Notes: generated from the letters alone by a model not told the origin. A DNA stretch of 64,000 bases from Pseudomonas reactans (GCF_013385825.1 NZ_JACAPG010000008.1:124001-188000); one strand, 5' to 3'; shown: positions 7,285 to 19,072, counted from the first letter of the stretch. Numbers and translations are program-made.

Positions 7285-9732
7285 ATGGCACACCTATACG
7301 CCGCACGGCCCTTGCTGGCACTGGCCATTTCCTTGGCCTGCGGCACTGCGCCGCTGTACTTGCAGGCCGCTGAGACCACTCAGGCACAGACCTACCGTTT
7401 TGATATTCCAGGGCAGAGCCTGGACGGAGCGCTAGCTGCATTTTCGGCGGTGACACGGGTGCAGGTGTTGGTGTCGGGGGAGTTGACTCAAGGTGTTGTG
7501 TCACCGGGCGTGAAGGGCAACTTGGGGCAACGTGAAGCCTTGGGCCAACTGCTGGGCGGCACGGGGTTGGGCGCAGCGTTTATCAACGCGGATACTGTCA
7601 CCCTGGAAAAGCGCGTGGACACAGGCGGCGCCCTTGAAGTCGGCGCCACCACCATCAGCGCCGAACGCCTGGGCACCACCACCGAAGGTACAGGCTCCTA
7701 CACCACGGGCGCTGTGACCCTGGGCAAGGGCGAGCAGAAACTCAAGGACATCCCGCAATCGGTCAGCGTTATGACCCGCAAGCAGATGGACGACCAGAAC
7801 ACCACCAAGCTGTCCGACGTGGTCAAGCGCACGCCTGGCCTGACTGCCACCAAATCTCCCGGCCCCGGTATGTTCATCTTCTCCCGTGGCTTCGAAGTCG
7901 GCACGCTGCAATATGACGGCGTGGGCATTCCGCGTAACACCTACACGCTGGGCAGCTACCTCACGGAAAACATGGCGATCTATGACCGCGTTGAAACCCT
8001 GCGCGGCCCGGCCGCTTTGCTGCAAGGCGCCAACAGCCCCGGCGGCACCATGAACCTGGTGCGCAAGCGCGGCCAGCAGGCGCCGACAGTGACCATCACC
8101 GCCAAGGCCGGCTCCTGGGACCATTACGGCACTCAAGTGGACGCCGGTGGCCCGCTCAATCCCGAAGGCACGCTGCGCGGCCGGTTTGTGGCGGATTACG
8201 ACACCACCAACTCCTTCGTCGACTACGCGGGGGGCTGGAACCAGACCGTCTATGGCGCCGTCGACTACGACTTCACGCCAGACACTACCGTGGGCGTGGG
8301 CATCAGCAACCAGAAAGGCCACTCACGCCCCAACTTCATGTCGTTGCCCCGCTACGCCAATGGCAGCGATATCGGCCTGCCACGTTCGACCTTTGTCGGC
8401 GCCAGCTGGAACCGTGCCGTCAACAACCAGACTCAGGTGTTCGCCGACCTGGAGCATCGTTTCAACGATGACTGGAAAGTGAAGGCTGCGCTGGTGGCAA
8501 TGGACGAACACAACGACGCGACCTACCAGGCGACGTGGGATACCGTCCCCAACCCCGGCGACACGGGCAATGTGCGCTACATCGACTGGGTGACCGACTT
8601 CAATACCAAAAGCCGCGGCGCGGATGTGTATGTCAACGGCAAGTTCGACGGCCTCGGGCTCCAACAGGAAATGGTCCTTGGCGCCAACTATTCCAAACTC
8701 ACCACCGACGACCAGTGGGCGCGGGCGGCAACGAATGGCGCGGATATTTTCAACATCGACCACAACCGTGTGCAGCGCGACAAATACCAGTTGTTTCAGG
8801 CCGGGAACGCCTCGAAGAGCTGGTATGACATTCGTCAGAAAGGCATCTACGGCACCTGGCGCGTCAAGGTGCTGGACCCGCTGACGCTGATCCTCGGCGC
8901 GCGCACCAGTTGGTACGAGTACTCCTACATCGGTCAGGCTGGTCGCCAGGGCGTATACGGCGCCGCCGAGGATAGCACCACGCAAACATCCGGCAAGGTC
9001 ACCCCGTATGCTGGCCTGGTCTATGCCCTGAACGATCAATGGTCGGCCTACGCCAGCTACGCCGATGCGTTCGAGCCGCAAACCAACCTGACCACCTCCG
9101 GCTCGCTGCTCAAGCCTATCGAGGGCAAGAACTACGAGCTGGGCATCAAGGGTGAACTGGCCGATGGTCGCCTCAACACCTCGTTTGCGATCTTCCGCTA
9201 TGACCAGGAAAACCGTGCAGTCCAGGACCTGCAAGGGCCGATGAACTGCAATGGTTGGTACTGCTCGGTGGCGTCGGGCAAGGTCCGCAGCCAGGGCTTT
9301 GAAGCCACATTGGGCGGTGAAGTGCTGCCGGGTCTGCAACTGGTCTCCAGCTATACCTACAACACCACCAAGTTCCTCAAGGACGACACCTACGAAGGCA
9401 AGGTCTTCAGCACCTGGACGCCCAAGCACCTGCTCAAGATGTGGGGCGATTACCAATTGCCAGGGGACTGGCAGAAGGTCAGCGTCGGCGCTGGCGTGAC
9501 GGCGCAAAGCAGCACCGTCGCCTACGATCGCACCTTCAGCGTGCCGGGCAATGCGCTCTGGGATTCGCGGGTGGCCTACAAGATCAACCAGGAATTCACC
9601 GTCGCGGCGAACCTGAACAATATGTTCGACAAGAAGTACTACATCCCGGCTTACAACGCGAACTGGGGCAGCAACTACTATGGCGACCCGCGCAATGTGA
9701 TGTTCACCATGACCTACACGCCGCAGTTCTGA
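7285..9732 (+). CDS. TonB-dependent siderophore receptor with signalling domain
   Basis: An 815-residue outer-membrane receptor. A signal peptide ends near LQAAE (about residue 30). The secretin/TonB STN signalling domain covers about 38-110 (YRFDIPGQSLDGALAAFSAV). The plug domain (KDIPQSVSVMTRKQMDD, VVKRTPGLTA, VETLRGPAALLQGANSPGG) and the 22-strand barrel follow, ending in the typical aromatic C-terminus (TYTPQF). The ATG at 7285 has GGGGAG upstream and yields the signal peptide; an in-frame ATG at 7240 would not. With the preceding sigma/FecR pair it forms a complete surface-signalling system resembling ferrioxamine/ferrichrome-type receptors; the ligand cannot be read from sequence. Confidence 0.92.
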   Translation: MAHLYAARPLLALAISLACGTAPLYLQAAETTQAQTYRFDIPGQSLDGALAAFSAVTRVQVLVSGELTQGVVSPGVKGNLGQREALGQLLGGTGLGAAFINADTVTLEKRVDTGGALEVGATTISAERLGTTTEGTGSYTTGAVTLGKGEQKLKDIPQSVSVMTRKQMDDQNTTKLSDVVKRTPGLTATKSPGPGMFIFSRGFEVGTLQYDGVGIPRNTYTLGSYLTENMAIYDRVETLRGPAALLQGANSPGGTMNLVRKRGQQAPTVTITAKAGSWDHYGTQVDAGGPLNPEGTLRGRFVADYDTTNSFVDYAGGWNQTVYGAVDYDFTPDTTVGVGISNQKGHSRPNFMSLPRYANGSDIGLPRSTFVGASWNRAVNNQTQVFADLEHRFNDDWKVKAALVAMDEHNDATYQATWDTVPNPGDTGNVRYIDWVTDFNTKSRGADVYVNGKFDGLGLQQEMVLGANYSKLTTDDQWARAATNGADIFNIDHNRVQRDKYQLFQAGNASKSWYDIRQKGIYGTWRVKVLDPLTLILGARTSWYEYSYIGQAGRQGVYGAAEDSTTQTSGKVTPYAGLVYALNDQWSAYASYADAFEPQTNLTTSGSLLKPIEGKNYELGIKGELADGRLNTSFAIFRYDQENRAVQDLQGPMNCNGWYCSVASGKVRSQGFEATLGGEVLPGLQLVSSYTYNTTKFLKDDTYEGKVFSTWTPKHLLKMWGDYQLPGDWQKVSVGAGVTAQSSTVAYDRTFSVPGNALWDSRVAYKINQEFTVAANLNNMFDKKYYIPAYNANWGSNYYGDPRNVMFTMTYTPQF

Positions 9733-9745
9733 GTGCAACCGGAAT

Positions 9746-9776
9746 AAAAATGCCCCGCACGTGGCGGGGCATTTTT
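9746..9776. terminator. bidirectional intrinsic terminator
   Basis: Perfect 13-base arms AAAAATGCCCCGC and GCGGGGCATTTTT around the loop ACGTG, giving a T-run in both directions. It sits between the convergent ends of the receptor gene and ilvD and can serve both. Confidence 0.92.
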
Positions 9777-9787
9777 ATGGGCGCAGC

Positions 9788-11629
9788 TTACAGACCGTCA
9801 AGCATCGCCTTGTTACGCACAGCACCCTTGTCGGCACTGGTGGCCAGCAGGGCGTAAGCCTTCAGCGCGGTAGTCACTTTGCGCGGACGCTTTTCCACCG
9901 GCTTCCAGCCTTTCTTGTCCTGCTCAACCCGGCGCGCGGCCAGCTCTTCATCGCTGATCAACAGGTTGATCGAGCGGTTCGGAATGTCGATCAGTACCTT
10001 GTCGCCATCCTGCACCAGGCCAATCGCGCCGCCGGCAGCGGCTTCTGGCGAAGCGTGGCCGATGGACAGGCCCGACGTACCGCCAGAGAAACGGCCGTCG
10101 GTCAGCAAGGCACAGGCTTTGCCCAGGCCCTTGGATTTCAGGTAGGACGTCGGGTACAGCATTTCCTGCATACCCGGGCCGCCTTTCGGGCCTTCGTAGC
10201 GGATGATCACGATGTCGCCTTCCTTCACTTCGTCGGCGAGGATGCCGCGAACCGAGCTGTCCTGGCTCTCGTAGATCTTGGCGCGGCCTTCGAAGACGTG
10301 GATGGATTCATCCACACCGGCGGTTTTCACCACGCAGCCGTCGAGGGCGATGTTGCCGTACAGCACGGCAAGGCCGCCTTCTTGCGAGTAGGCGTGCTCG
10401 ACACTGCGGATGCAGCCGTTTTCACGGTCGTCGTCCAGGGTGTCCCAACGGGTCGACTGGCTGAACGCGGTTTGCGTCGGGATACCGGCCGGGCCAGCCT
10501 TGAAGAAGGTATGCACGGCTTCGTCGTCCGTCTGGGTGATGTCCCACTTGGCGATGCCTTCGGCGATGGATTTGCTGTGCACGGTCGGCAGGTCGGTGTG
10601 CAACAGGCCGCCACGGGCCAGCGAGCCGAGGATCGAGAAGATCCCGCCGGCGCGGTGTACGTCTTCCATGTGGTACTTCTGGATGTTCGGTGCGACTTTG
10701 CACAGCTGCGGCACGTGACGGGACAGGCGGTCGATGTCGCGCAGGTCGAAATCGATCTCGGCTTCCTGGGCCGCGGCCAGCAAGTGCAGGATGGTGTTGG
10801 TGGAACCGCCCATGGCGATATCCAGGGTCATGGCGTTTTCGAACGCCTTGAAGTTGGCGATGTTGCGCGGCAACACCGACTCATCGTTGTCGTGGTAGTA
10901 GCGCTTGCACAGCTCGACGATGGTGCGGCCGGCCTGCAGGAACAGTTGTTCACGGTCGCTGTGGGTGGCGAGGGTGGAACCGTTGCCCGGCAAGGCCAGG
11001 CCCAGGGCTTCCACCAGGCAGTTCATCGAGTTGGCGGTAAACATGCCGGAGCACGAACCGCAGGTTGGGCAAGCGCTGCGCTCGTATTCCGCGACCTTCT
11101 CGTCAGAAGCGCTGGAATCGGCGGCGATGACCATGGCGTCCACCAGGTCGAGGCCGTGGGAGGCGAGCTTGGTCTTGCCGGCTTCCATCGGGCCGCCGGA
11201 AACGAAGATCACCGGGATGTTCAGGCGCAGGGACGCCATCAGCATACCGGGGGTGATCTTGTCGCAGTTGGAGATGCAGACGATGGCGTCGGCGCAGTGG
11301 GCGTTGACCATGTATTCCACGGAGTCGGCGATGATCTCGCGGCTCGGCAGGGAATACAGCATGCCGTCATGGCCCATGGCGATGCCGTCATCCACGGCAA
11401 TGGTGTTGAATTCCTTGGCGACACCGCCAGCGCGTTCGATCTCGCGGGCGACCAGTTGGCCCAGGTCCTTGAGGTGGACGTGGCCCGGTACGAATTGGGT
11501 GAACGAGTTGGCAATCGCGATGATCGGCTTCTTGAAGTCGTCATCTTTCATCCCCGTGGCACGCCACAGTGCGCGCGCGCCGGCCATGTTGCGGCCGTGG
11601 GTGGATGTTTTCGAGCGGTAATCTGGCAT
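9788..11629 (-). CDS. ilvD: dihydroxy-acid dehydratase
   Basis: A 613-residue Fe-S enzyme of isoleucine and valine synthesis that dehydrates 2,3-dihydroxy-isovalerate and the related methylvalerate. IlvD hallmarks are [20 protein letters not shown] at the N-terminus, cluster-binding cysteines in [13 protein letters not shown] and [31 protein letters not shown] and, near the end, [20 protein letters not shown]. The ATG at 11629, preceded by GGAG, was chosen over an in-frame ATG 10 codons upstream because family members begin MPDYRS. The length matches E. coli IlvD (616). Confidence 0.97.
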   Translation of the reverse strand: MPDYRSKTSTHGRNMAGARALWRATGMKDDDFKKPIIAIANSFTQFVPGHVHLKDLGQLVAREIERAGGVAKEFNTIAVDDGIAMGHDGMLYSLPSREIIADSVEYMVNAHCADAIVCISNCDKITPGMLMASLRLNIPVIFVSGGPMEAGKTKLASHGLDLVDAMVIAADSSASDEKVAEYERSACPTCGSCSGMFTANSMNCLVEALGLALPGNGSTLATHSDREQLFLQAGRTIVELCKRYYHDNDESVLPRNIANFKAFENAMTLDIAMGGSTNTILHLLAAAQEAEIDFDLRDIDRLSRHVPQLCKVAPNIQKYHMEDVHRAGGIFSILGSLARGGLLHTDLPTVHSKSIAEGIAKWDITQTDDEAVHTFFKAGPAGIPTQTAFSQSTRWDTLDDDRENGCIRSVEHAYSQEGGLAVLYGNIALDGCVVKTAGVDESIHVFEGRAKIYESQDSSVRGILADEVKEGDIVIIRYEGPKGGPGMQEMLYPTSYLKSKGLGKACALLTDGRFSGGTSGLSIGHASPEAAAGGAIGLVQDGDKVLIDIPNRSINLLISDEELAARRVEQDKKGWKPVEKRPRKVTTALKAYALLATSADKGAVRNKAMLDGL

Positions 11630-11804
11630 GGAGCACTCCGGGCGGCTAATCGGTATCAAAAGGGAGTGAGCTTCTAATTGACGTCAGGAACACCCGAAAA
11701 ATGGCCGTGTGTCCGGAAGTTGCCACTCGCGTCGCGGGATCGCCGCTTGCTTTGGCCTCGAGCTCATAAACCCGCCGGGGGATGACTGGCGATGAATAGG
11801 GCCG

Positions 11805-11810
11805 ATTCTA
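11805..11810 (-). promoter_or_regulatory. candidate -10 element for ilvD
   Basis: On the minus strand the sequence GTGTAGAATCGG contains TAGAAT, a common Pseudomonas sigma-70 -10 hexamer, 176 bases before the ilvD start. No convincing -35 is visible. The region 11660-11856 otherwise contains no supported gene. Confidence 0.35.
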
Positions 11811-11856
11811 CACCGCTGGCGGCTGGAGGGAATGGCCGAAACCGTGAAGATAACCG

Positions 11857-13047
11857 CTACGGGACGTGCGGGTGGCGCCGCGCCCATGTGTTCAAGACCA
11901 AGGCGATGATGCTCAGGATCAGAAAGCACAGACCCAGCGCCGTGCTCAGGTGGTGGGCAAAGGTGCTGATGAAGGCACTGATAAGACCACCGGCAATGAA
12001 TAACTCCGCAGCAACGGCTGAAGCCGCCGTACCAGCGTTGTCTGGAAACAAGCTCATGGCCTTGGAGTTGGAAATAGGTCGGGTGATGGTGGTGCCTGCG
12101 GTGCAGAGCAGCATGGGCATCAGCACGGTCAGTGTTGATAGGCCGAACTGATAGGCCAGGAACAGCATGACCACGCCCGAGATTGCGATCAGCACCAGCC
12201 CGATGGCCATCTGGGTCGCAGCTGGGAGCCGTTTGTGCAGGAAGCCTGCACTGACGCCACCCAATACGTAAGCGGCGCCGTAGAGAAGCAGGGTCAAGGA
12301 ATATTCATGGGGCGACAGCTGCAGCTGGTCCATGAAAATCAGCGGTGACACCACGATGAACGAGAAGTGGCAGGAGAAGGTAATCGCGGAGATCGTGGCA
12401 TAGCTGGCGAAGTGGCGGTTGGCGAAGACCTTGGCGTAGGCCTTGAACAAGCTCTGGTGGCTTGGTGCCGCTTGAGGCACACGGCCGTGGAGCAGTCGAT
12501 GGGCCATGATCAAGGTGACTGCACAAAGCGCTATAAACACATAGAAGCTGGCTTGCCATCCTCCGTGCAGTTGCAACCAGGCGCCCATCAGCGGGGAAAT
12601 CGAAATGAAGATGCCCCCGGCCGTGACCATTGCGATCCGCAGCCGCTCCTGTTCTCTGCCGAAGAAAAGGTCTTGCACCAGCGCTTGGGACAGTATGAAA
12701 CCACCACAGCCTATGGCTTGAATGACGCGAAAGAACAGGAATTGAGGCGTGTTTGTAGCCGTCAGACACCCGGCCGCGCCCATGATTGCAACGGCCATGC
12801 TTGCCAGCAGCAGCTTCTTGCGGCCGATCCTGTCGGACAGTGGGCCGATCAATAGCATGGAGCAGGAAAAGCCAATGGCGAACAGACTGACTGAGCGGGC
12901 GATCTGGGTGGTTGAGGTGGAGAAGTGTTCCGCCAGGGCGGGAAAGGAAGGCAGCACGACGTCAAGCGGGAAGACGCTCAACAGCGTCATGGTCATCAGC
13001 CAGAAAACAATGAAGGGTTTTTCAGCGTGTGTGATTTCCGTTGACAT
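11857..13047 (-). CDS. MFS drug/efflux transporter (DHA1, Bcr/CflA-like)
   Basis: A 396-residue protein with about 12 hydrophobic segments. The DHA1 motif A (GPLSDRIGRKKLLL, about residues 69-82) lies in the loop after TM2, and FFRVIQAIGCGGFILSQALV matches motif B in TM4. This is the Bcr/CflA multidrug exporter group of the major facilitator superfamily; the substrate is unknown. It is a single gene between ilvD and rlmI. Its codon use looks less biased towards GC-ending codons than its neighbours, which by eye hints at later acquisition, but this was not measured. Confidence 0.85.
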   Translation of the reverse strand: MSTEITHAEKPFIVFWLMTMTLLSVFPLDVVLPSFPALAEHFSTSTTQIARSVSLFAIGFSCSMLLIGPLSDRIGRKKLLLASMAVAIMGAAGCLTATNTPQFLFFRVIQAIGCGGFILSQALVQDLFFGREQERLRIAMVTAGGIFISISPLMGAWLQLHGGWQASFYVFIALCAVTLIMAHRLLHGRVPQAAPSHQSLFKAYAKVFANRHFASYATISAITFSCHFSFIVVSPLIFMDQLQLSPHEYSLTLLLYGAAYVLGGVSAGFLHKRLPAATQMAIGLVLIAISGVVMLFLAYQFGLSTLTVLMPMLLCTAGTTITRPISNSKAMSLFPDNAGTAASAVAAELFIAGGLISAFISTFAHHLSTALGLCFLILSIIALVLNTWARRHPHVP

Positions 13048-13136
13048 GGGCGAGCCTCGATTCCGTGAGGCGGTCGAGGATCAAGTTTATGTAAGGGAAA
13101 GTCAAAGACTGGAGAGGTACGAAGCTTCTTAAAAGC

Positions 13137-13162
13137 CTGTAGGAGCCCTAAAGCGCCTACAG
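13137..13162. repeat. degenerate single REP-like inverted repeat
   Basis: CCTGTAGG and CCTACAGG flank a 10-base centre, downstream of rlmI and upstream of the MFS gene. It keeps only the outer end of the REP sequence seen elsewhere and may act as a weak terminator. Confidence 0.5.
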
Positions 13163-13172
13163 GCCAACGGCA

Positions 13173-14369
13173 TCAGCTGTTTGGCAGCAACCGGCAAGTA
13201 ATGCTTTTGATGTAACGGGTCTCGGCAATCGCCGGGTGCACCGGATGATCCGGACCCTGACCGCCACGCTCCAGCATCTGGATATTGCGATCCAAATGAC
13301 GTGCGCTGGTCAGCAGGATGTTCTGCAGGTCATCTTCCGGCAAGTGCATGGAGCACGACGCGCTGACCAGGATGCCGTCCTTGCTGAGCAGACGCATGGC
13401 CTGTTCGTTCAGGCGGCGATAGGCGCCTTCGCCGTTTTTAATGTCTTTCTTGCGCTTGATGAAGGCCGGTGGGTCGGCGACGATCACGTCGAAGCGCTCT
13501 TCGCTGGCTTTCAGTTCTTTCAAGGCTTCAAACACGTCGCCTTCGATGCAGGTCATTTTCTCGGCAAAGCCGTTCAGTGCGGCATTGCGCTCCACGCCGT
13601 CGAGGGCGAAGGCGGAGGCGTCGACGCAGAACACTTCACTGGCGCCGAAGGCCGCAGCTTGCACGCCCCAGCCGCCGATGTAGCTGTACAGGTCGAGCAC
13701 GCGCTTGCCTTTGGCATACGGGGCCAGGCGTGCGCGGTTCATGCGGTGGTCGTAGAACCAGCCGGTTTTCTGGCCCTGGATCACCGGGGCTTCGAATTTC
13801 ACGCCGTTTTCTTCCAGCGAAACCCACTCCGGCACCAGGCCGAACACGGTTTCGACGTAGCGGTTGAGGCCTTCGGCGTCGCGCGCGGCGGAGTCGTTCT
13901 TGAACAGGATGCCGCTTGGCTTGAGCACTTGGGTCAGTGCAGCAATCACGTCTTCTTTATGCGCTTCCATGGTCGCCGAGGCGATCTGCACCACCAGGAT
14001 GTCGCCGAAACGGTCGACCACCAGGCCTGGCAACAGGTCGGAATCACCGTAGACCAGGCGGTAGAACGGCTTGTCGAACAGGCGATCACGCAGGGACAGG
14101 GCGACGTTCAGGCGGTGCACCAGCAGCGACTTGTCCAGCGGCAACTTGATGTCGCGCGACAGCAGGCGGGCGCAAATCAGGTTGTTCGGGCTCATGGCCA
14201 CGATGCCCAGGGTCTTGCCGCCGGCCGCTTCCAGGATAGCCTGGTCGCCTGCCTGGAAGCCGTGGAGTGGGGTGGCGGCCACGTCGATTTCGTTGCTGTA
14301 GACCCACAGGTGGCCGTTGCGCAAACGACGATCGGCGTTGGCTTTGAGACGCAGGCTTGGCAGGGACAT
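13173..14369 (-). CDS. rlmI: 23S rRNA (cytosine-1962-C5) methyltransferase
   Basis: A 398-residue RlmI-type SAM-dependent methyltransferase. An N-terminal PUA domain (LRLKANADRRLRNGHLWVYS, residues about 5-75) precedes a central EEHEE linker and a Rossmann domain with VLDLYSYIGGWGVQAAAFGA (SAM motif I), VADPPAFIKRKKD (motif IV) and SASCSMHLPED near the end (motif VI cysteine). Family members methylate C1962 of 23S rRNA. GGAG precedes the ATG. The gene is monocistronic. Confidence 0.92.
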   Translation of the reverse strand: MSLPSLRLKANADRRLRNGHLWVYSNEIDVAATPLHGFQAGDQAILEAAGGKTLGIVAMSPNNLICARLLSRDIKLPLDKSLLVHRLNVALSLRDRLFDKPFYRLVYGDSDLLPGLVVDRFGDILVVQIASATMEAHKEDVIAALTQVLKPSGILFKNDSAARDAEGLNRYVETVFGLVPEWVSLEENGVKFEAPVIQGQKTGWFYDHRMNRARLAPYAKGKRVLDLYSYIGGWGVQAAAFGASEVFCVDASAFALDGVERNAALNGFAEKMTCIEGDVFEALKELKASEERFDVIVADPPAFIKRKKDIKNGEGAYRRLNEQAMRLLSKDGILVSASCSMHLPEDDLQNILLTSARHLDRNIQMLERGGQGPDHPVHPAIAETRYIKSITCRLLPNS

Positions 14370-14452
14370 GACGTCGCTCCGGAAAAAAGAGCGGGAGTAT
14401 ACCGTGTTGTGTAGGAATTGGCGGCGCCGCCAGATGTGCGGAGGCTGGCTTT

Positions 14453-14540
14453 TGTAGGAGCCGGCTTGCCGGCGATGCAGGTGGCGCGGTGTTTCAGTGA
14501 TACCGAGGTGATGCTATCGCTGGCAAGCCAGCTCCTACAG
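14453..14540. repeat. REP doublet, GCCGGC-type
   Basis: Inverted REPs (TGTAGGAG-CCGGCTTGCCGGCGAT and GCTATCGCTGGCAAGCCAGC-TCCTACA) between the starts of rlmI and the HDOD gene. The right copy carries compensating changes relative to the left one. Confidence 0.88.
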
Positions 14541-14593
14541 GTAATCGGGTTTCAATCCAGTATTTGAGGTGTCGATCAGGTTCTCATCAGGGT

Positions 14594-14599
14594 TAGAAT
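14594..14599 (+). promoter_or_regulatory. candidate -10 element for the HDOD gene
   Basis: TAGAAT within GGTTAGAATCCCC, 27 bases before the ATG at 14626. No good -35 at the expected spacing, so the assignment is tentative. Confidence 0.35.
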
Positions 14600-14625
14600 C
14601 CCCGCCTAGCCCAGAGTGTGTACTT

Positions 14626-15492
14626 ATGTCCCAAGAGCTTTCCTCCGAACAGATCCAGCAGGCCCTGCAAGGCATCAGCGTGCCGCCCCAACCGCAAATC
14701 ATGGTGGATTTGCAGATGGAGCAGTACATGCCCGACCCGGACCTGGAAGTGATCGCCCGGCTGATCGCCCAGGACCCAGGCCTGTCCGGCGCATTGCTGA
14801 AGATCGTCAACTCGTCGTACTTCGGCCTGAGCAACAAGATCGCCTCGATCCAGCGTGCGGTGAACCTGCTGGGCAGCCGTTCGATCATCAACCTGATCAA
14901 CGCGCTGTCGATCAAGGGCGAAATGAGCGACGACACCATCGTCACCCTCAACCGCTTCTGGGATACCGCCCAGGATGTGGCGATGACCTGCCTGACCCTG
15001 GCCAAGCGTACCGGCGCCCAAGCGGTGGACGAAGCCTACGCCCTGGGCCTGTTCCACGATTGCGGCGTGCCGCTGATGCTAAAGCGTTTCCCCAACTACA
15101 TGTCGGTGCTGGAGCAGGCTTATGCCAATGCCGGCCCCGACTGCCGCGTGGTCGACACCGAGAACAACGCGTTCAACACCAACCATGCCGTGGTCGGTTA
15201 CTACACCGCCAAATCCTGGCGCCTGCCGGAACATGTGACCGACGCCATCGCCAACCACCACAACGCCCTGGCGGTGTTCAGCGATGAGTCGTCGCGCAAT
15301 TCGCAGCTGAAAAACCTGCTGGCGATCCTGAAGATGGCCGAGCACATCTGCTCGTCCTATCGTGTGCTGGGCAACCAGGCGGTGGACCATGAGTGGAATG
15401 CCATCGGCCATCTGGTGCTGGACTACGTGGGCCTGTCGGACTACGACTTCGAAAGCATGAAGTTGTCGATCCGCGAGCTGGGCGCCCACTGA
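14626..15492 (+). CDS. HDOD domain protein
   Basis: A 288-residue cytoplasmic protein made almost entirely of an HDOD domain: PDPDLEVIARLIAQDPGLSG, KIVNSSYFGLSNKIASIQRA, VNLLGSRSIINLINAL, then LGLFHDCGVPLML and AIANHHNAL. The domain is related to HD hydrolases but lacks the full metal site, and such proteins usually take part in signalling, c-di-GMP networks or stress regulation. The ATG at 14626 (MSQELSSEQI) is preferred to an in-frame ATG at 14569 that would read through promoter sequence. It ends 21 bases before mutM and may be co-transcribed with it. The specific role is unknown. Confidence 0.85.
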   Translation: MSQELSSEQIQQALQGISVPPQPQIMVDLQMEQYMPDPDLEVIARLIAQDPGLSGALLKIVNSSYFGLSNKIASIQRAVNLLGSRSIINLINALSIKGEMSDDTIVTLNRFWDTAQDVAMTCLTLAKRTGAQAVDEAYALGLFHDCGVPLMLKRFPNYMSVLEQAYANAGPDCRVVDTENNAFNTNHAVVGYYTAKSWRLPEHVTDAIANHHNALAVFSDESSRNSQLKNLLAILKMAEHICSSYRVLGNQAVDHEWNAIGHLVLDYVGLSDYDFESMKLSIRELGAH

Positions 15493-15513
15493 CCCTTTCT
15501 TCAAGAGGTACAC

Positions 15514-16837
<1,324 letters not shown>

Positions 16838-16855
16838 GAAAGCCCTTCAGCAAAA

Positions 16856-17404
<549 letters not shown>

Positions 17405-17438
17405 TTATGTAGATACATATCGCTAATCGCGCGTTTTT

Positions 17439-19034
17439 TCATGCCGTTTTCAGACGTTCGGCCAAAGCTGTCGCCAGTTGGGCGGTTAAACCGTACACCG
17501 ATAATTGTGGGTTGGCCCCAATGCTGGTGGGGAATAAAGACCCGTCGTGGATCGACAGGTTGCGCAATTGGTGGTGGCGACCGAGGCTGTCGGCCACTGC
17601 ATTTTTCGGATCCTCACCCATGGCACAACCGCCCATCACATGGGCACTGCCCAGGCAGGTGCGGTGCAATTCCAGGTTGAGCTCCTCGATCATCGTTCGG
17701 GCTTCGCCCAGTGTTTTCACGTAGCGCGCATCGTGATGCAGCGGCTTGACCGACTTGGCGCCCGCGGCGAACTGGATCTCGGCCATGCTGTGGAACGCGC
17801 GGCGCAAGCCATCCCAGGCGTAGTCCGACACTTGATAGTCGAGCACCGGCGTACCATCACCGCGCAACTCCACGCCGCCGCCGGGGCTGTCGGGGTGGAA
17901 ACCATCGCGCAGCAGCGCCAGCATCGCGTGGGTATTGGGCAATTGGCTCATGTCCAGGGCGTTCTGGGTGCCATAACCACCGAGCAACGTACTGGCTAGC
18001 GCAGGATGTAAGGGCGGTGCCTCCAGCTTGTAAGACATTTTGCCAGTGGTGCCATCCTGCCACTGGAAATGGTCGGAATAGATTGACTGCGGCGCGCCGT
18101 AGAACGGGTTGATCACCTCGTCGAACAACCCGGCGGAAAAATTCACCAGGTGCAGGAAGGTGCGTTTGCCGAGGCGCTTGTGCGGGTCGGGCGCATCCGA
18201 GCGCATCAGCAGCGCCGGGCTGTTGATGCCGCCGCCGGAGAGCACATAGTGCTTGGCCTTCACGGTGATTTTGCGGCCAGTCGGCGTCACGCACAGGTTA
18301 TCCATGGCCACGCATTCCAGGCTGCTTATTGTGTCGCCGCTGTAGATGAGGCGTTCGGCGCGGGCCAGGTAGAGCAGTTCGCCGCCCTTTTCCAGGGTGG
18401 ACGGAATCGTGGTCACCAACATCGACTGCTTGGCATTGACCGGGCAACCCATGCCGCAATACCCCAGGTTGAAGCAGCCGCGCACATTGCGCGGGATCAC
18501 GTGCCAGCTGTAGCCGAGCTTCTCGCAGCCTTTGCGGATCACGTCGTTGTTGGGGTTGGGCGGCAGGGCCCAGGGCGCGATACCCAGGCGTTGCTCCATT
18601 TTTTCAAACCACGGTGCCATTTCGGCGCTGCTGTGGCCCTTCACCGCGTATTCGCTGGCCCAGTGGCTGAGGGTGGCGTCCGGCGTGCGGAAGCTCGACG
18701 TCCAGTTGATCAGCGTCGTGCCGCCCACTGCACGGCCCTGCAGGATGGTGATCGCGCCATCCTTGCTCATGCGGCCGATGCCCTCCTGATACAGGCTGGT
18801 GTAGGCCTCGTCTTCCAACAGCTTGAAGTCGCTGCTGGTCTTGAGCGGGCCTTCTTCGATCAGCAGCACCTTGTAGCCGGCGGCGCTGAGGATTTCGGCG
18901 GTGGTGCCGCCACCGGCACCGCTGCCGATGATCGCCACATCGGCTTCCAGCGTCAGGTCGTTGTCGAGGGCGGAGCCATTGTGGGTTTTCCAGCCACGGG
19001 CCATGCCGTCGCGGAAGGGATCGGGTACGGGCAT
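17439..19034 (-). CDS. laoA: GMC-family FAD alcohol dehydrogenase, LaoA-like
   Basis: A 531-residue glucose-methanol-choline oxidoreductase. The FAD Rossmann motif is VAIIGSGAGGGTTAEIL (about residues 33-50), GRAVGGTTLINW follows near residue 100, and the C-terminal FAD/substrate part contains SAHVMGGCAMGED and GANPQLSVYGLTAQLA. Together with the two genes upstream and the divergent TetR gene, the order (coaD-laoA-laoB-laoC, laoR) matches the P. aeruginosa LaoABCR system, which oxidises long-chain alcohols derived from SDS and alkanes. LaoA would oxidise the alcohol to the aldehyde. The assignment is by synteny and family. Confidence 0.82.
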   Translation of the reverse strand: MPVPDPFRDGMARGWKTHNGSALDNDLTLEADVAIIGSGAGGGTTAEILSAAGYKVLLIEEGPLKTSSDFKLLEDEAYTSLYQEGIGRMSKDGAITILQGRAVGGTTLINWTSSFRTPDATLSHWASEYAVKGHSSAEMAPWFEKMEQRLGIAPWALPPNPNNDVIRKGCEKLGYSWHVIPRNVRGCFNLGYCGMGCPVNAKQSMLVTTIPSTLEKGGELLYLARAERLIYSGDTISSLECVAMDNLCVTPTGRKITVKAKHYVLSGGGINSPALLMRSDAPDPHKRLGKRTFLHLVNFSAGLFDEVINPFYGAPQSIYSDHFQWQDGTTGKMSYKLEAPPLHPALASTLLGGYGTQNALDMSQLPNTHAMLALLRDGFHPDSPGGGVELRGDGTPVLDYQVSDYAWDGLRRAFHSMAEIQFAAGAKSVKPLHHDARYVKTLGEARTMIEELNLELHRTCLGSAHVMGGCAMGEDPKNAVADSLGRHHQLRNLSIHDGSLFPTSIGANPQLSVYGLTAQLATALAERLKTA

Positions 19035-19072
19035 CAGGGTCGTCTCTAGTTTTTATTGTGGGGGGAGGCGAT

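Noticed and set aside
9761..11677. A 638-codon open frame antisense to ilvD
   Set aside because: It mirrors ilvD, whose protein is a full-length, motif-complete enzyme. Long antisense frames are expected at this GC content, and its translation has no recognisable domain and is rich in His, Gln and Arg.
11684..11929. An 81-codon minus-strand frame between ilvD and the MFS gene
   Set aside because: It overlaps the 3' end of the MFS gene out of frame, has no motif and no ribosome-binding site.
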